Positions 54,862 to 64,000 are shown, counted from the first letter of the stretch. The stretch: 64,000 bases of DNA from Candidatus Colwellia aromaticivorans (GCF_003333305.1 NZ_QOLD01000013.1:59424-123423); one strand, 5' to 3'. The notes: a model not told the origin generated them from the letters alone. Program-made: numbers and translations.

Positions 54862-56067
54862 ATGCAAATTCTTCAGGACAAAAAAATTGTTCTTGGTATA
54901 AGTGGTGGTATAGCCGCTTACAAAATCCCAGAATTAGTACGTCGATTAAAAGAGCAAGGTGCTAACGTACGTGTTGTCATGACCGAAGGGGCTAAGGCAT
55001 TTATCACGCCACTAACCTTACAAGCAGTATCAGGCAATGCCGTTGCTGATAGCTTACTTGATACTCAAGCAGAGCTTGCTATGGGACATATTGAGCTAGC
55101 AAAATGGGCCGATTTAATTATTATTGCCCCTGCAACTGCAGACATCATTGCTCGTATTACAGCAGGAATGGCAAATGATTTACTTACTACACTGTGTTTA
55201 GCAACCAATGCGCCTATTGCCCTTGCGCCCGCTATGAACCAACAAATGTGGCATGCTGTTGCGACACAGGCCAATGTAGCTACACTGAATGAACGTGGTT
55301 ACCATCTTTGGGGGCCCGGTAGTGGCGAACAGGCCTGTGGCGATATTGGCTTAGGTCGCATGTTAGAAATCAGTGAATTAGTCAATTTAAGTAATGATTT
55401 TTTTGCTGATAAATATTTACAAGGTCAACACTGGGTTATTACCGCAGGACCCACCCGTGAAGCAATTGATCCCGTGCGCTATATTTCAAACCATAGCTCA
55501 GGTAAAATGGGTTATGCTATTGCTCAAGCAGCCTTACGAGCTGGTGCAGAAGTTACTTTAATTTCAGGTGCTGTTGCTATTAGCCCGCCTATTGGCTGCC
55601 AATTAATACCGGTTATTAGCGCTGACGAAATGCATCAACAAGCACTTAACTATGCAAAAAAATGCACAACTTTTGTTGCTTGTGCCGCTGTTGCTGATTA
55701 TCGCGTTGCAAATATCGCCGAACAAAAAATCAAGAAAACAAATGATGCCATGCAACTTGAGTTAGTTAAAAATGATGATATTGTTGCCGATGTGGCCAGT
55801 TTAACTGATAAACCCTTTATTATTGGCTTTGCTGCGGAAACACAAAATGTAGAACATTATGCCCGTGGTAAATTAATGCGTAAGAATCTTGATTTAATTG
55901 CTGCAAATGATGTGGCAAAATCAGGACAAGGATTTAACAGTGAGAATAACGCGTTAACGTTATTTAGCGCGATTGATAAAACTGAAATACCTTTAGCCAA
56001 TAAGCAGATTATCGCCAAAAAATTAGTCTCGCTAATTAACCAACATTTTTTAGCAAAGCAGAACTAA
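54862..56067 (+). CDS. coaBC: Bifunctional CoaBC (phosphopantothenoylcysteine decarboxylase/synthetase)
   Basis: 401 residues. Residues 1-190 are the CoaC flavoprotein: [20 protein letters not shown], then APAMNQQMW and [15 protein letters not shown]. Residues 190-400 are the CoaB synthetase, with [20 protein letters not shown] and AAVADYRV. It makes 4'-phosphopantetheine for coenzyme A; CoaD, at 49303, acts next. In E. coli dut follows; here slmA follows instead after 52 bases. Confidence 0.96.
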   Translation: MQILQDKKIVLGISGGIAAYKIPELVRRLKEQGANVRVVMTEGAKAFITPLTLQAVSGNAVADSLLDTQAELAMGHIELAKWADLIIIAPATADIIARITAGMANDLLTTLCLATNAPIALAPAMNQQMWHAVATQANVATLNERGYHLWGPGSGEQACGDIGLGRMLEISELVNLSNDFFADKYLQGQHWVITAGPTREAIDPVRYISNHSSGKMGYAIAQAALRAGAEVTLISGAVAISPPIGCQLIPVISADEMHQQALNYAKKCTTFVACAAVADYRVANIAEQKIKKTNDAMQLELVKNDDIVADVASLTDKPFIIGFAAETQNVEHYARGKLMRKNLDLIAANDVAKSGQGFNSENNALTLFSAIDKTEIPLANKQIIAKKLVSLINQHFLAKQN

Positions 56068-56119
56068 AGTTAATTAAATTATTATAACGATAAAATTATT
56101 AAATAGAGAACACCTTACT

Positions 56120-56728
56120 ATGCCCGTTAGTCCCAAAAGCACACAGAAATCTGCGCAAAAGATTAATCGCAAACAACAAATATTAGAGTGCTTAGCACTT
56201 ATGTTGGAATCAAGCCCCGGCCAACGAATTACTACGGCAAAGTTAGCTGAAAAAGTAGGCGTATCAGAAGCTGCATTATATCGCCACTTCCCATCGAAAG
56301 CGCGTATGTTTGAAGGCTTAATTGACTTTATTGAAGAGTCCATTTTTTCCCGTATCAACTTAATTTTAACCGATCACAAAGAAACCCTAGTCCGCTGTCA
56401 TCATATTTTACATGTGTTGCTCATTTTTGCTGAGCGTAATCCTGGCATGTGTCGTATTTTATCAGGTGATGCCTTAATGGGTGAAAATGAACGTTTACAC
56501 AGTAGAGTACATCAATTTTTCGAAAAGCTTGAATCTCAATTTAAGCAAGTATTACGTGAACGAAAGTTACGTGAAGGTAAAACCTTTAGTATCAGCGAAC
56601 AAGCCCTTGCTAACATTTTAGTCTCATTTGCGGAAGGAAAAATTTGTCAATATGTTCGGTCTGGCTTTGATAAAAAACCAAGCAGTGACTTTAATGAACA
56701 ATGGCAATTTTTAATGGCAAGTAAATAA
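56120..56728 (+). CDS. slmA: Nucleoid occlusion factor SlmA
   Basis: 202 residues, TetR-like. [20 protein letters not shown], then [19 protein letters not shown] is the DNA-binding module; the C-terminal helices ([20 protein letters not shown]) are typical of SlmA. It stops FtsZ assembly over the nucleoid by binding SBS sites. Its position after coaBC, with no dut between, is noteworthy. The stop codon is followed immediately by a repeat block. Confidence 0.94.
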   Translation: MPVSPKSTQKSAQKINRKQQILECLALMLESSPGQRITTAKLAEKVGVSEAALYRHFPSKARMFEGLIDFIEESIFSRINLILTDHKETLVRCHHILHVLLIFAERNPGMCRILSGDALMGENERLHSRVHQFFEKLESQFKQVLRERKLREGKTFSISEQALANILVSFAEGKICQYVRSGFDKKPSSDFNEQWQFLMASK

Positions 56729-56880
56729 CCCTTCGACCCTTCGACCCTTCGACAAGCTCAGGGCAAGCGGCTCAGGGAGAAAACAAAAAGAACCCGTTCA
56801 TCCTGAGCGTCTCCGTTCGTCCTGAGCGTCTCCGTTCGTCCTGAGCGCGAAGCAGTCGAAGGGAGCAGTCGAAGGAAGGA
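56729..56880. repeat. CCCTTCGAC/GTCGAAG repeat block after slmA
   Basis: CCCTTCGAC is iterated three times, the last extended to CCCTTCGACAAGCTCAGG. Then GTTCATCCTGAGCGTCTCC and two near-identical units (CGTTCGTCCTGAGCG) follow, ending GCAGTCGAAGGGAGCAGTCG. Same family as the block after nfuA, also beginning at the first base after a stop codon. Confidence 0.8.
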
Positions 56881-56958
56881 CAAGTAAAATTTAACATACA
56901 GGGCTTATTTTGTTGAATCTGAGCGAGAACAGTCAAAACATTTATGAAGGATCCCCTC

Positions 56959-58449
56959 ATGAGCACATTATCACAACTGAAGCCGGCTAGTTTATGGCAA
57001 TTATTTGAAAAAATTTGCAGCATTCCTCATCCATCAAAGCATGAACAAAAAATATCCCTTTGGATCCAATCTTGGGCAAATGAGCTTGGTTTATCTGTCA
57101 AAGAAGATGCTATTGGTAATTTATTCATTAAAAAACCAGCAACTCAAGGCATGGAAGATCGCCAAGGCATTATTTTACAAGCGCACATGGACATGGTTCC
57201 GCAAAAGAATAATGATACTGATCACAACTTTGAAACCGACCCCATTCGCCCTTATATTATCAACGAAAGTGATGGCGACTGGGTAACTGCTGATGGCACT
57301 ACCTTAGGTGCAGACAACGGTGTTGGTTTAGCCTCTGCTTTAGCGGTATTAGCCAGTAATGATATTCCCCATGGGCCAATTGAAGTGTTAGTCACTATTG
57401 ACGAAGAAGCCGGAATGAGCGGCGCATTTGGTTTAGAAGCCGGATGGCTCGACGGTGATATTTTAATTAACACCGACTCAGAGCAAGAAGGTGAAGTCTA
57501 TATGGGCTGTGCTGGCGGCATTGATGGCTCTGCTACATTCGCACTAGAATTTGAAAACGTTCCTAATAATTTTCAAGCTTTTAACTTATCACTCTCCGGA
57601 TTAAAAGGTGGCCACTCAGGTGTTGATATTCACACCGGACGCGCCAATGCAAACAAGTTGTTGGTGCGTTTTTTACTTGACGCCAGTAATCAGTTTGACA
57701 TTCGTTTAACTGAGCTTAACGGTGGTAGTTTACGTAACGCTATTCCACGCGAAGCAAATGCTAGCTTTGTTATCGCAAAAAGCCAAGTCAAGCGATTAAA
57801 ATCTGCATTATCACTTTACCTATCGACAATCAAAGCTAACTTAAGCGCCATTGAAACTGATATTGATATACTACTAATCTCGCCAGAAGACTTTGAGCAA
57901 TGCTGGGATAGCATAACGCAAAATAACATTTTACGTGCGCTCAATGCTTGCCCTAATGGCGTTATTCGCATGAGTGATGATATTGAAGGTATAGTAGAAA
58001 GCTCATTAAACCTTGGTGTTATTCACACCCGAGGGAAAAAATTAAATGCCTTAGTGCTTATTCGTAGCTTACATGATGATGGGCGTTTAGAAACCCAACG
58101 TACAGTACAGTCTGTATTTGAGTTAGCTGGCGCTGATATACAGTTTAGTGGCGCGTATCCCGGTTGGAAACCTGATACTGACTCCGCTATTATGAAAACT
58201 GTACGTGATACCTATCAAGAGTTATTTGGTAAAATACCCGCAGTGATGGTTATTCACGCAGGTTTGGAGTGTGGCTTATTCAAAACCGCTTACCCACACT
58301 GGGATATGGTTTCAATTGGACCAACAATTAAGTTCCCCCATTCACCCGATGAAAAAATAGAAATTGCCACCGTTGCACAATATTGGCAATTACTGACTGC
58401 TGTATTAGCCAAAGTACCGAAAATAAACGATTATACCCGCTCTACTTGA
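56959..58449 (+). CDS. pepD: Aminoacyl-histidine dipeptidase (peptidase D)
   Basis: 496 residues from the ATG at 56959, 8 bases after AAGGA; the earlier ATG at 56944 overlaps that site. ILQAHMDMVPQKN, LGADNGVGLASALAVL, VTIDEEAGMSGAFGL, INTDSEQEGEVYMGC and FPHSPDEKIEI carry the metal ligands and catalytic Glu of the M20 family. It cleaves beta-Ala-His and Xaa-His dipeptides. The last codons (TRST and stop) lie in the left end of a family A element. Confidence 0.93.
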   Translation: MSTLSQLKPASLWQLFEKICSIPHPSKHEQKISLWIQSWANELGLSVKEDAIGNLFIKKPATQGMEDRQGIILQAHMDMVPQKNNDTDHNFETDPIRPYIINESDGDWVTADGTTLGADNGVGLASALAVLASNDIPHGPIEVLVTIDEEAGMSGAFGLEAGWLDGDILINTDSEQEGEVYMGCAGGIDGSATFALEFENVPNNFQAFNLSLSGLKGGHSGVDIHTGRANANKLLVRFLLDASNQFDIRLTELNGGSLRNAIPREANASFVIAKSQVKRLKSALSLYLSTIKANLSAIETDIDILLISPEDFEQCWDSITQNNILRALNACPNGVIRMSDDIEGIVESSLNLGVIHTRGKKLNALVLIRSLHDDGRLETQRTVQSVFELAGADIQFSGAYPGWKPDTDSAIMKTVRDTYQELFGKIPAVMVIHAGLECGLFKTAYPHWDMVSIGPTIKFPHSPDEKIEIATVAQYWQLLTAVLAKVPKINDYTRST

Positions 58450-58719
58450 AGATACTCGTTTCAGGAAGTCTGAGTAATTCATAATCAAGGCGCATTTTTT
58501 TATTAAGGGTCACTCCCTTGAAAAATAACACAACGCAGAGTATGGTTTTCTCAGCCTTCCCCAAGGGGCCGGTTTAGAAACGCTTTATGTTGCGTTATTG
58601 ATATTGAGAAGGGCGCTACATGGATGTAGGTACTTAGCTTCAGTCGGGAACTATGAACCTGTGCCTAAAGACGTTTCTAATTCCAGCTGAATCATGCATA
58701 ATCAAGTGGAACGGGTATA
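58432..58719. repeat. Family A palindromic element, copy 9, carrying module M2
   Basis: Ends TATACCCGCTCTACTTGAAG and AATCAAGTGGAACGGGTATA. M2 occupies 58614-58662 (49 bp). The flanks GAGAAGGG and GCCTAAAG match copy 6, where 28 different bases lie between them. The right-arm M1 site is empty (CACTC-CCTTGAAAA). Confidence 0.83.
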
Positions 58720-58812
58720 TAATAAACATAAATAGCAGATAACAAACAAGTCCGATTGGTTATCTGGTATTATTCCGTTAGAATGACTAAATCACTTCTA
58801 AGGAACTATTTT

Positions 58813-59466
58813 ATGATTCAGCCACAAAAAATAATAATAGCTGATGATCACCCTTTATTTAGACAAGCATTATTAGGCACATTGAAACCCAAGCTAAATT
58901 ACACCAACTGGCTTGAAGCACAAACAATCGCTGAACTTGAACAACAACTACAAGAAAATAGTGACAGTGACCTTTTATTACTCGATTTAAATATCCCAGG
59001 TGCTCATGGCTTTAGTACACTCATTCATGTACGAAACCACTTTCCTCAAATTCCTGTAGTCGTTATTTCAGCACATGAAGATCATGTAACTATTAGCAAA
59101 GCGATGAAGTATGGAGCAGCGGGATTTGTTCCAAAATCGACGCCTGTTGATGATATTTTGGCAGCGATATTGAAAGTTTTATCCGGTGATATTTGGCTAC
59201 CTGAATCATTTGAAAACAGCAAAGAAGATCATGAAAATTGTGATATTGCATCACGTGTTGCCAGCTTAACTCAGCAGCAATACCGTATATTAATGATGTT
59301 TGCCCAAGGTTTACTTAATAAACAAATTGCCTATGATCTACATGTTTCAGAAGCCACTATAAAAGCGCATGCTACCGCAATATTTCGTAAATTAGATGTA
59401 CGAAACCGAACTCAAGCGGTTATCGCTATTGCTCAATTAGACTTAACAGAAGCAGGTTTTAAATAA
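58813..59466 (+). CDS. crbR: CrbR-like LuxR-family response regulator
   Basis: 217 residues from the ATG at 58813, which follows AAGGAAC; earlier in-frame ATGs lack support. Receiver: IIIADDHPLFRQALLGTLK, LLLLDLNIPGAHG (phospho-Asp), GFVPKSTP (late Lys). LuxR helix-turn-helix: LTQQQYRILMMFAQGLLNKQ, then SEATIKAHATAIFRKLDV. It converges with the SSS-domain hybrid kinase; that pairing matches CrbS/CrbR of Vibrio, which switch on acetyl-CoA synthetase (family knowledge). The name is by analogy. Confidence 0.82.
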   Translation: MIQPQKIIIADDHPLFRQALLGTLKPKLNYTNWLEAQTIAELEQQLQENSDSDLLLLDLNIPGAHGFSTLIHVRNHFPQIPVVVISAHEDHVTISKAMKYGAAGFVPKSTPVDDILAAILKVLSGDIWLPESFENSKEDHENCDIASRVASLTQQQYRILMMFAQGLLNKQIAYDLHVSEATIKAHATAIFRKLDVRNRTQAVIAIAQLDLTEAGFK

Positions 59467-59477
59467 ACGTTAATTCT

Positions 59478-59500
59478 AGGCGTAATCTATTGCGCCTTTT
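59478..59500 (+). terminator. Probable terminator between crbR-like and crbS-like genes
   Basis: AGGCG (59478-59482) pairs with CGCCT (59493-59497), followed by TTT. It is a short stem but well placed after the response regulator stop. Confidence 0.5.
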
Positions 59501-59528
59501 CAGACTAAAATTCAACCTACATTCACTA

Positions 59529-62500
59529 CTAATACCCATAATCCTCTTGTAATTTCTGCGCTAACTTAGCGCTCATCATCGCTCTAAGTGCCGCAGGTTT
59601 AACCAGCTTACGCATAAAGCCAACATCGGCATTTTTTGCCTTCTCTTCAATGCCATTCTCTGAAGTCGCCGTAATTAATATAGCAGGTATAGAATAATTA
59701 CCTTCTCGTCGCAGATCAGCGATTAAGGTTAAGCCATCTGCTTGATGGCCTACTGGTAACCCCGATTGATAACCCAATTGATAATCAACTAATAAAATAT
59801 CAATCTCATTTCGATGGTTAGCAAATTCCTGTAATGCTGTTTCACGTGAATCAGCAGCATAAATATTACATTGCCATGCCGACAGTAATTCCACCATGCC
59901 ACTCAAAACATCTGGGTCATTATCAATACACAGCACAGTGATATCTTTTAAACCCGTACTCATCGTTGGCATTGCTATTTTTGGTTTGGCCATTAATTGA
60001 GTCGCTTTCTCTACCGAAATAGAAAATTTACAACCTTGCATTTCTCTCGACTGTAAACTTAATGAATGTCCTAATAATTGCACTAATGATTGGGTAATGT
60101 TTAGGCCTAAACCTAAGCCTCTAGCTGACTGACTAGTAGGTGTGTCTAATTGAGTGAATTGTTCGAAAACTACCCCCTGTTTTTCTAAAGGAATTCCAGG
60201 ACCATTATCTAATATTTGAATAAAAACCTGATCATTAGACACCCGTGCACCCAATAGCACTTTCCCAGGACTAGCATAACGAAATGCATTGCCAACTAAG
60301 TTTTGAATGATTCGTCTTAATAAGTGTTGATCCGATTTAACCCATGCCTTGCTTCCCACTAACCTAAATTCAACATTTTGCTCGACAGCCAAAGCAGAAA
60401 ATTCTTGCGCTAAATCTTCAAACAGCTCATTTAAGGCAAATACTTCAATATGCGGTTTTATGTTCCCACTTTCTAAACGAGCAATTTCTGCTAAATCAGC
60501 CAACAAATCATTTGCAGCCTTAAGAGACCTATCAATATTGTCTACTTGTCTTTGTTGCTCCGACGATAAATCTTGTTGCTCCGTTAATGCTGAAGTAAAT
60601 AAACGGGCAGCTTCCAAAGGTTGCATTAAATCGTGGCTACAGGCTTTTAAATATTGGCTTTTTTTAATATGGGCTTGTTCAGCTTTATCATGGGCGTTCG
60701 CTAATGCTTCATTGGTTTTGGCTAAAGTGAGCGTACGCTCATATACTCGCGTTTCTAAATCTAAATTAGCTTCTTTTAATACTTGCTCGGCTTGACGATA
60801 AGCGGTGATGTCGGAAAACAACATAACAAAACCACCATCAGGTAATGGATTACCTTCAATACGAACAGTTTGACCATTGGCTTGTTGTCGCTCTGAGCTA
60901 TGAGAGCTGCCTTTACGCAAATATTCAAGACGTCTAAAGACTTGATTATCAATATCGCCTGTACCACAATAACCGCTTCTAACATTATGACGAATCAATG
61001 ATTCAACAGGGCAACCCACATAAACAATGTCAGAAGGATAATCAAATAAGTCCAAATATTTTTTATTCCATGCGACAAGCTTTAAATCTTCATCAACAAT
61101 AGAAATACCTTCACTCGCATTTTCTATTGCACTCTGTAATAAATTTTGTGAAAATTGCTGCTTTTGACTGGAAGCATCTTCAACTAATACCGCCAACTCA
61201 TCTAGGGCAATATCTCTACCATCAAGCGCTGAAGATAATACCAAGCGCGCTGATGACGCTCCCATTACTAGCGCTAAAGTACTTTCAGTATGTTGCAGCA
61301 ATAGTTGATTATAAGTTGCGTTACCTAGTTGTTTTTTATCATTAGAGGAAAGAAATATACTAAAACTCGCTTTAGCCTTAGACTCGCCAACAAAGCGAGA
61401 AGCCAATAACTCTAATTCACTCACATCTAGCTGACGTTTCTTTTCTACTTTCAATAAAGTGGGTGATTGCCACTCTAAAAATAATGAGGCTTGCACCCGT
61501 TCTTGTACACTTTGTCGGCTTATTTGTGATAGCGCCCACATCACGATAATATTCGCCGCTAAACTAAATAAGCTTGCCGTAGTTTTAGCAGGTAACATAC
61601 CTTCAGCAAAAGGGGAAGCATACAAACCAAATTGTGGTAAAAAGTTTAAACTCAACCATAAGATAAAGCCAACTAATATACCTGCATAAACGCCCACCAA
61701 ACTGGCTCGTCGCCAATAAAAAGCTACCACTAATGCTGGTGTTAGTTGTGCAAAAGCACCAAAAGCAACTTCGCCTAATGAAGATAAAGTATCAGGCGAT
61801 GCCATGACAAAAACAGCGTATCCCGACATGATAACAAAGAGGATTAAAAACTTACGTATGTTTAATAAGCGTTGCCTAAAAGTATCATAATTGGTTTGTG
61901 CTACATTTTGTTGGCGATAAAGAAACGGAAAAACAATTTCATTACTCAGCATAGTACTTAAAGCGAGAGCTGAGATAATTACCATAGAACTCGCTGCAGA
62001 CACCGCACCAAGAAAAGTAAACAAGGTTAACCACGTTTGTCCTCCAACGCCTGGCAAGAACAAGACATAGGTATCCGTAGGGACAGTATCTCCTAATAAT
62101 AATTGCCCCGCTAAACCTAACGGTGCGGCAAAAAAAGCAAAAATAAGAACATATAGAGGAAATACCCGTCGACCTAACCAAGTATCTTTTTGATCTTTCA
62201 GCTCAACTACCATTACCTGAAACTGTCTTGGTAACGATAAAAATGCCGCCATAACAATGACTAACATAGCTACCATTGCACTAATATTATCAACATTCAT
62301 TTGCTGTTCAAGTTTCAAACTAGCGCCTGATTGTCGCCATATATCTAAAGGCGAGTCGAATAAAGAAAAACAAACAAATAAACCCACCGCAATAAAAGCA
62401 ATAAGTTTAACTAATGACTCAAAGGCAATCGCCAACATTACCCCAGGATGTCGCTCGGTAACATCAATATTTCGAATGCCAAATAAGATGGTAAAAAGCA

Positions 62501-62993
62501 CCAACACTAAACTGACTACTAAACCAATATCCCAACTCGCAAGGCTTTGATCAATTTGTAACTGCTGAAAGGTATACACCATCGCTTTAATTTGCAAAGC
62601 GATGTAGGGCATAGTGCCGACAAACGCAACAATAGTAACAATGATGGCAAGATTATGTGATTTACCAAAACGTGCTGCGAGCAAATCAGCAATAGAGGTT
62701 AGATTTAGTTTTAAGCTAACGCGAATAATACGTTGAATAAAAGGCCAAGCAAAAACAAATAAGAGTATTGGCCCAAGATAAATAGGAATATGTGACAAAA
62801 AACCTGAGGCAGATTGCCCTGTTGTCCCTAAAAAACTCCATGAAGTACAGTATACACCTAGCGTTAAAGCATAAATGATTCCTTGCCCTTTTTTCGCTAA
62901 TTGGTGTTTATATTTATCCCCTAAAAAGGCGATAAAAAACAACAAGCCAATGTAAGTTAAACTGATACTGACTAATTGCCAATTGGGAAACAT
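59529..62993 (-). CDS. crbS: CrbS-like hybrid sensor kinase with sodium/solute-symporter domain
   Basis: 1154 residues. Residues 1-480 form about 13 membrane helices of the SSS (PutP-like) family: LGVYCTSWSFLGTTGQSASG, then RFGKSHNLAIIVTIVAFVG. A PAS region near 620-750 (AIENASEGISIVDEDLKLVA) follows, then a coiled coil and histidine kinase core: YLKACSHDLMQPLEAARLF (phospho-His), LVGNAFRYAS and LDNGPGIPLEK, GLGLGLNI. The C-terminal receiver has ITVLCIDNDPDVLSGMVELL and ILLVDYQLG. The order SSS-PAS-HK-REC matches CrbS-type acetate sensors. Confidence 0.88.
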   Translation of the reverse strand: MFPNWQLVSISLTYIGLLFFIAFLGDKYKHQLAKKGQGIIYALTLGVYCTSWSFLGTTGQSASGFLSHIPIYLGPILLFVFAWPFIQRIIRVSLKLNLTSIADLLAARFGKSHNLAIIVTIVAFVGTMPYIALQIKAMVYTFQQLQIDQSLASWDIGLVVSLVLVLFTILFGIRNIDVTERHPGVMLAIAFESLVKLIAFIAVGLFVCFSLFDSPLDIWRQSGASLKLEQQMNVDNISAMVAMLVIVMAAFLSLPRQFQVMVVELKDQKDTWLGRRVFPLYVLIFAFFAAPLGLAGQLLLGDTVPTDTYVLFLPGVGGQTWLTLFTFLGAVSAASSMVIISALALSTMLSNEIVFPFLYRQQNVAQTNYDTFRQRLLNIRKFLILFVIMSGYAVFVMASPDTLSSLGEVAFGAFAQLTPALVVAFYWRRASLVGVYAGILVGFILWLSLNFLPQFGLYASPFAEGMLPAKTTASLFSLAANIIVMWALSQISRQSVQERVQASLFLEWQSPTLLKVEKKRQLDVSELELLASRFVGESKAKASFSIFLSSNDKKQLGNATYNQLLLQHTESTLALVMGASSARLVLSSALDGRDIALDELAVLVEDASSQKQQFSQNLLQSAIENASEGISIVDEDLKLVAWNKKYLDLFDYPSDIVYVGCPVESLIRHNVRSGYCGTGDIDNQVFRRLEYLRKGSSHSSERQQANGQTVRIEGNPLPDGGFVMLFSDITAYRQAEQVLKEANLDLETRVYERTLTLAKTNEALANAHDKAEQAHIKKSQYLKACSHDLMQPLEAARLFTSALTEQQDLSSEQQRQVDNIDRSLKAANDLLADLAEIARLESGNIKPHIEVFALNELFEDLAQEFSALAVEQNVEFRLVGSKAWVKSDQHLLRRIIQNLVGNAFRYASPGKVLLGARVSNDQVFIQILDNGPGIPLEKQGVVFEQFTQLDTPTSQSARGLGLGLNITQSLVQLLGHSLSLQSREMQGCKFSISVEKATQLMAKPKIAMPTMSTGLKDITVLCIDNDPDVLSGMVELLSAWQCNIYAADSRETALQEFANHRNEIDILLVDYQLGYQSGLPVGHQADGLTLIADLRREGNYSIPAILITATSENGIEEKAKNADVGFMRKLVKPAALRAMMSAKLAQKLQEDYGY

Positions 62994-63041
62994 TGTGACT
63001 CTCTATCGTTGTCATTCTGAACGAAATCAGAATCTAAAAGC

Positions 63042-63355
63042 TATACCCGTTCCACTTGAAAATGCTCGTTTCAGGAAGTCTGAGTGATTCATAATCAAGG
63101 CACATTTTTTATTAAGGGTTATTCAGGAGAATATGCTCCTGCATTCTCTAATAAGCTACATCCATGTAGCGTCCTTAAAAACAAATGTAACGCAGAGTAT
63201 GATTTGCTCAGCCTTCCCCAAGGGGCTGGTTTAGAAACGCTTTATGCTGCGTTATTGATTTAGAGAAGGGAGTAATCATTCTCTTCAATCAATGCCTTGC
63301 CTAAAGGCGTTTCTAATTCCAGCTGAATCATGCATTTTCAAGTGGAACGGGTATA
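63042..63355. repeat. Family A palindromic element, copy 10, carrying M1 in the other arm
   Basis: Ends TATACCCGTTCCACTTGAAA and TTTTCAAGTGGAACGGGTATA. M1 (63125-63172, 48 bp) lies between GGGTTATTC and CCTTAAAAAC, in the right-hairpin arm rather than the left-hairpin site used at 35000. It differs from the 35000 copy at a single base (GAATAT for GAATAA). Confidence 0.87.
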
Positions 63356-63469
63356 AATACTAAGAATAGCAATATATCTAACTAGTTTCATCCTGATAAA
63401 TACTACTTTTAGCTATTTGGTGTTAAATAGTTGCGCAGCCATATAAAAACTTTGCTAGACTTTCCGCGA

Positions 63470-63612
63470 AACCAAGGAGTGCGATTTTATTTTTATAAAA
63501 TAAATATCCAATCGCTGAGATGTTGATGATATCAACAAACCCTTTGAACCTGGACGAGAATTAGTCAATAACTTAACAGTTATCGATTAATATACCCGGC
63601 GTAGGAATGGTT
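63470..63612 (+). ncRNA. TPP riboswitch (thi-box)
   Basis: Conserved parts in order: AACCA (63470-63474) pairing with TGGTT (63608-63612) as P1; AGGAGTGCG; GCGATT ... AATCGC as the enlarged P3 arm; CTGAGA at 63515-63520; ACCCTTTGAACCTGG; and GGCGTAGGAATGG at the 3' end. It precedes a TonB-dependent receptor gene by about 80 bases, so thiamine pyrophosphate should repress that transporter. The stretch between GAACCTGG and ATACCCGG is longer than usual, an expanded P4/P5 region. Confidence 0.9.
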
Positions 63613-63651
63613 AGTGATCAAATCACAGTCTATTCAAGATAACCTCCCAGT

Positions 63652-63658
63652 GCCGGGT
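63652..63658 (+). promoter_or_regulatory. Candidate expression-platform segment of the TPP riboswitch
   Basis: GCCGGGT is the exact complement of ACCCGGC at 63594-63600, inside the conserved 3' part of the aptamer. Pairing between them would compete with ligand-bound folding. A small hairpin GTGAT-CAA-ATCAC lies between (63614-63626). Confidence 0.45.
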
Positions 63659-63695
63659 CCCATAGTATTTATTTTTTCATACTAATGAGATCTTT

Positions 63696-64000
63696 ATGAA
63701 TTTTACCAAATCTACACTAACACTCGCTGTTTCTTCTGTATTAATTTTTAGCTTAAGTGCTACCGCTAATGAAAAGAAAACGTCAAACTCTACTATTGAA
63801 GTTATAACTGTCAACAGTGACTTTCGTCATCAAAACCTATTAAAAACACCTTCTTCATTATCGGTATTAACTGATATTGAAATTAAACAACGCAATGCCC
63901 AACACCTTGAGGAATTAATAGCGGCTAGTCCCAACGTTAATTTTGCCAGTGGCTCACAACGTGCTCGTTATTATCAAATCCGCGGCATTGGTGAACGTAG
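63696..64000 (+). CDS. TonB-dependent outer-membrane receptor, N-terminal part (thiamine-regulated, truncated by window)
   Basis: About 101 codons are visible. MNFTKSTLTLAVSSVLIFSL is the signal peptide (cleavage near TANE). IEVITVNSDFRHQNLLKTPS fits a TonB-box/N-plug region, and SSLSVLTDIEIKQRNAQHLE then ASPNVNFASG and YQIRGIGER match the plug domain. The barrel is beyond the window. Control by the TPP riboswitch indicates uptake of thiamine or a precursor, as known for such receptors in Alteromonadales. Confidence 0.87.
   Translation, partial: MNFTKSTLTLAVSSVLIFSLSATANEKKTSNSTIEVITVNSDFRHQNLLKTPSSLSVLTDIEIKQRNAQHLEELIAASPNVNFASGSQRARYYQIRGIGER

Overview
The window is an AT-rich gammaproteobacterial chromosome segment. 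Gene content, gene order and the dense palindromic repeats fit a marine Alteromonadales bacterium, most likely Colwellia (inference from recalled family and synteny knowledge; no search was run). I see no rRNA, tRNA, CRISPR array, prophage or transposase gene. Nearly everything is housekeeping metabolism, cut by intergenic repeat elements.

Layout. 1-8.7 kb: 3' end of a B12-type ribonucleotide reductase; a SufR-like Fe-S regulator divergent from an FMN reductase; a VOC protein; a hipBA-type toxin-antitoxin pair; yceH; yicC; an exported LD-carboxypeptidase. 8.7-11.8 kb: a three-gene exported GMC oxidoreductase operon. 12.2-13.6 kb: rph-pyrE. 13.7-22.7 kb: a SprA-related protein with a small partner, bioH, comF, an M14 peptidase, nfuA, small membrane proteins and a polysaccharide deacetylase. 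22.8-31.5 kb: a full caa3-type cytochrome c oxidase locus (structural genes coxB-ctaD-ctaG-ctaE; biogenesis genes SURF1, a CxxxC protein, ctaA, ctaB, SCO), with an FNR-like site upstream of coxB. 32-32.8 kb: lexA with two SOS boxes. 33-38.7 kb: a TakP-like TRAP transporter divergent from a Cache-domain histidine kinase and NarL-type regulator. 39-48 kb: ubiA-ubiC, a FliL-like protein, the hydrolase-kbl-tdh-glpE-glpG run, and waaA-kdkA. 48.4-58.4 kb: TetR, coaD, mutM, rpmG-rpmB, a ParA/ribbon-helix-helix pair, PilZ, radC, coaBC, slmA, pepD. 58.8-63 kb: a CrbR/CrbS-like acetate-switch two-component system. 63.5-64 kb: a TPP riboswitch in front of a TonB-dependent receptor that runs off the window.

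The most unusual feature is the repeat landscape. Family A (about 250-310 bp, ends TATACCC...GGGTATA) has about ten copies plus a 57-bp minimal hairpin. Family B (about 160-210 bp, ends ATACC...GGTAT) has four copies. Two small hairpin modules of constant size, M1 (48 bp) and M2 (49 bp), sit as clean insertions or replacements inside these elements, and empty sites are visible in sister copies. M2 occurs in both families. Family A ends also supply stop codons to two genes and lie 3 bases upstream of the mutM start codon. This nested hairpin-in-hairpin system is my main candidate for something undescribed.
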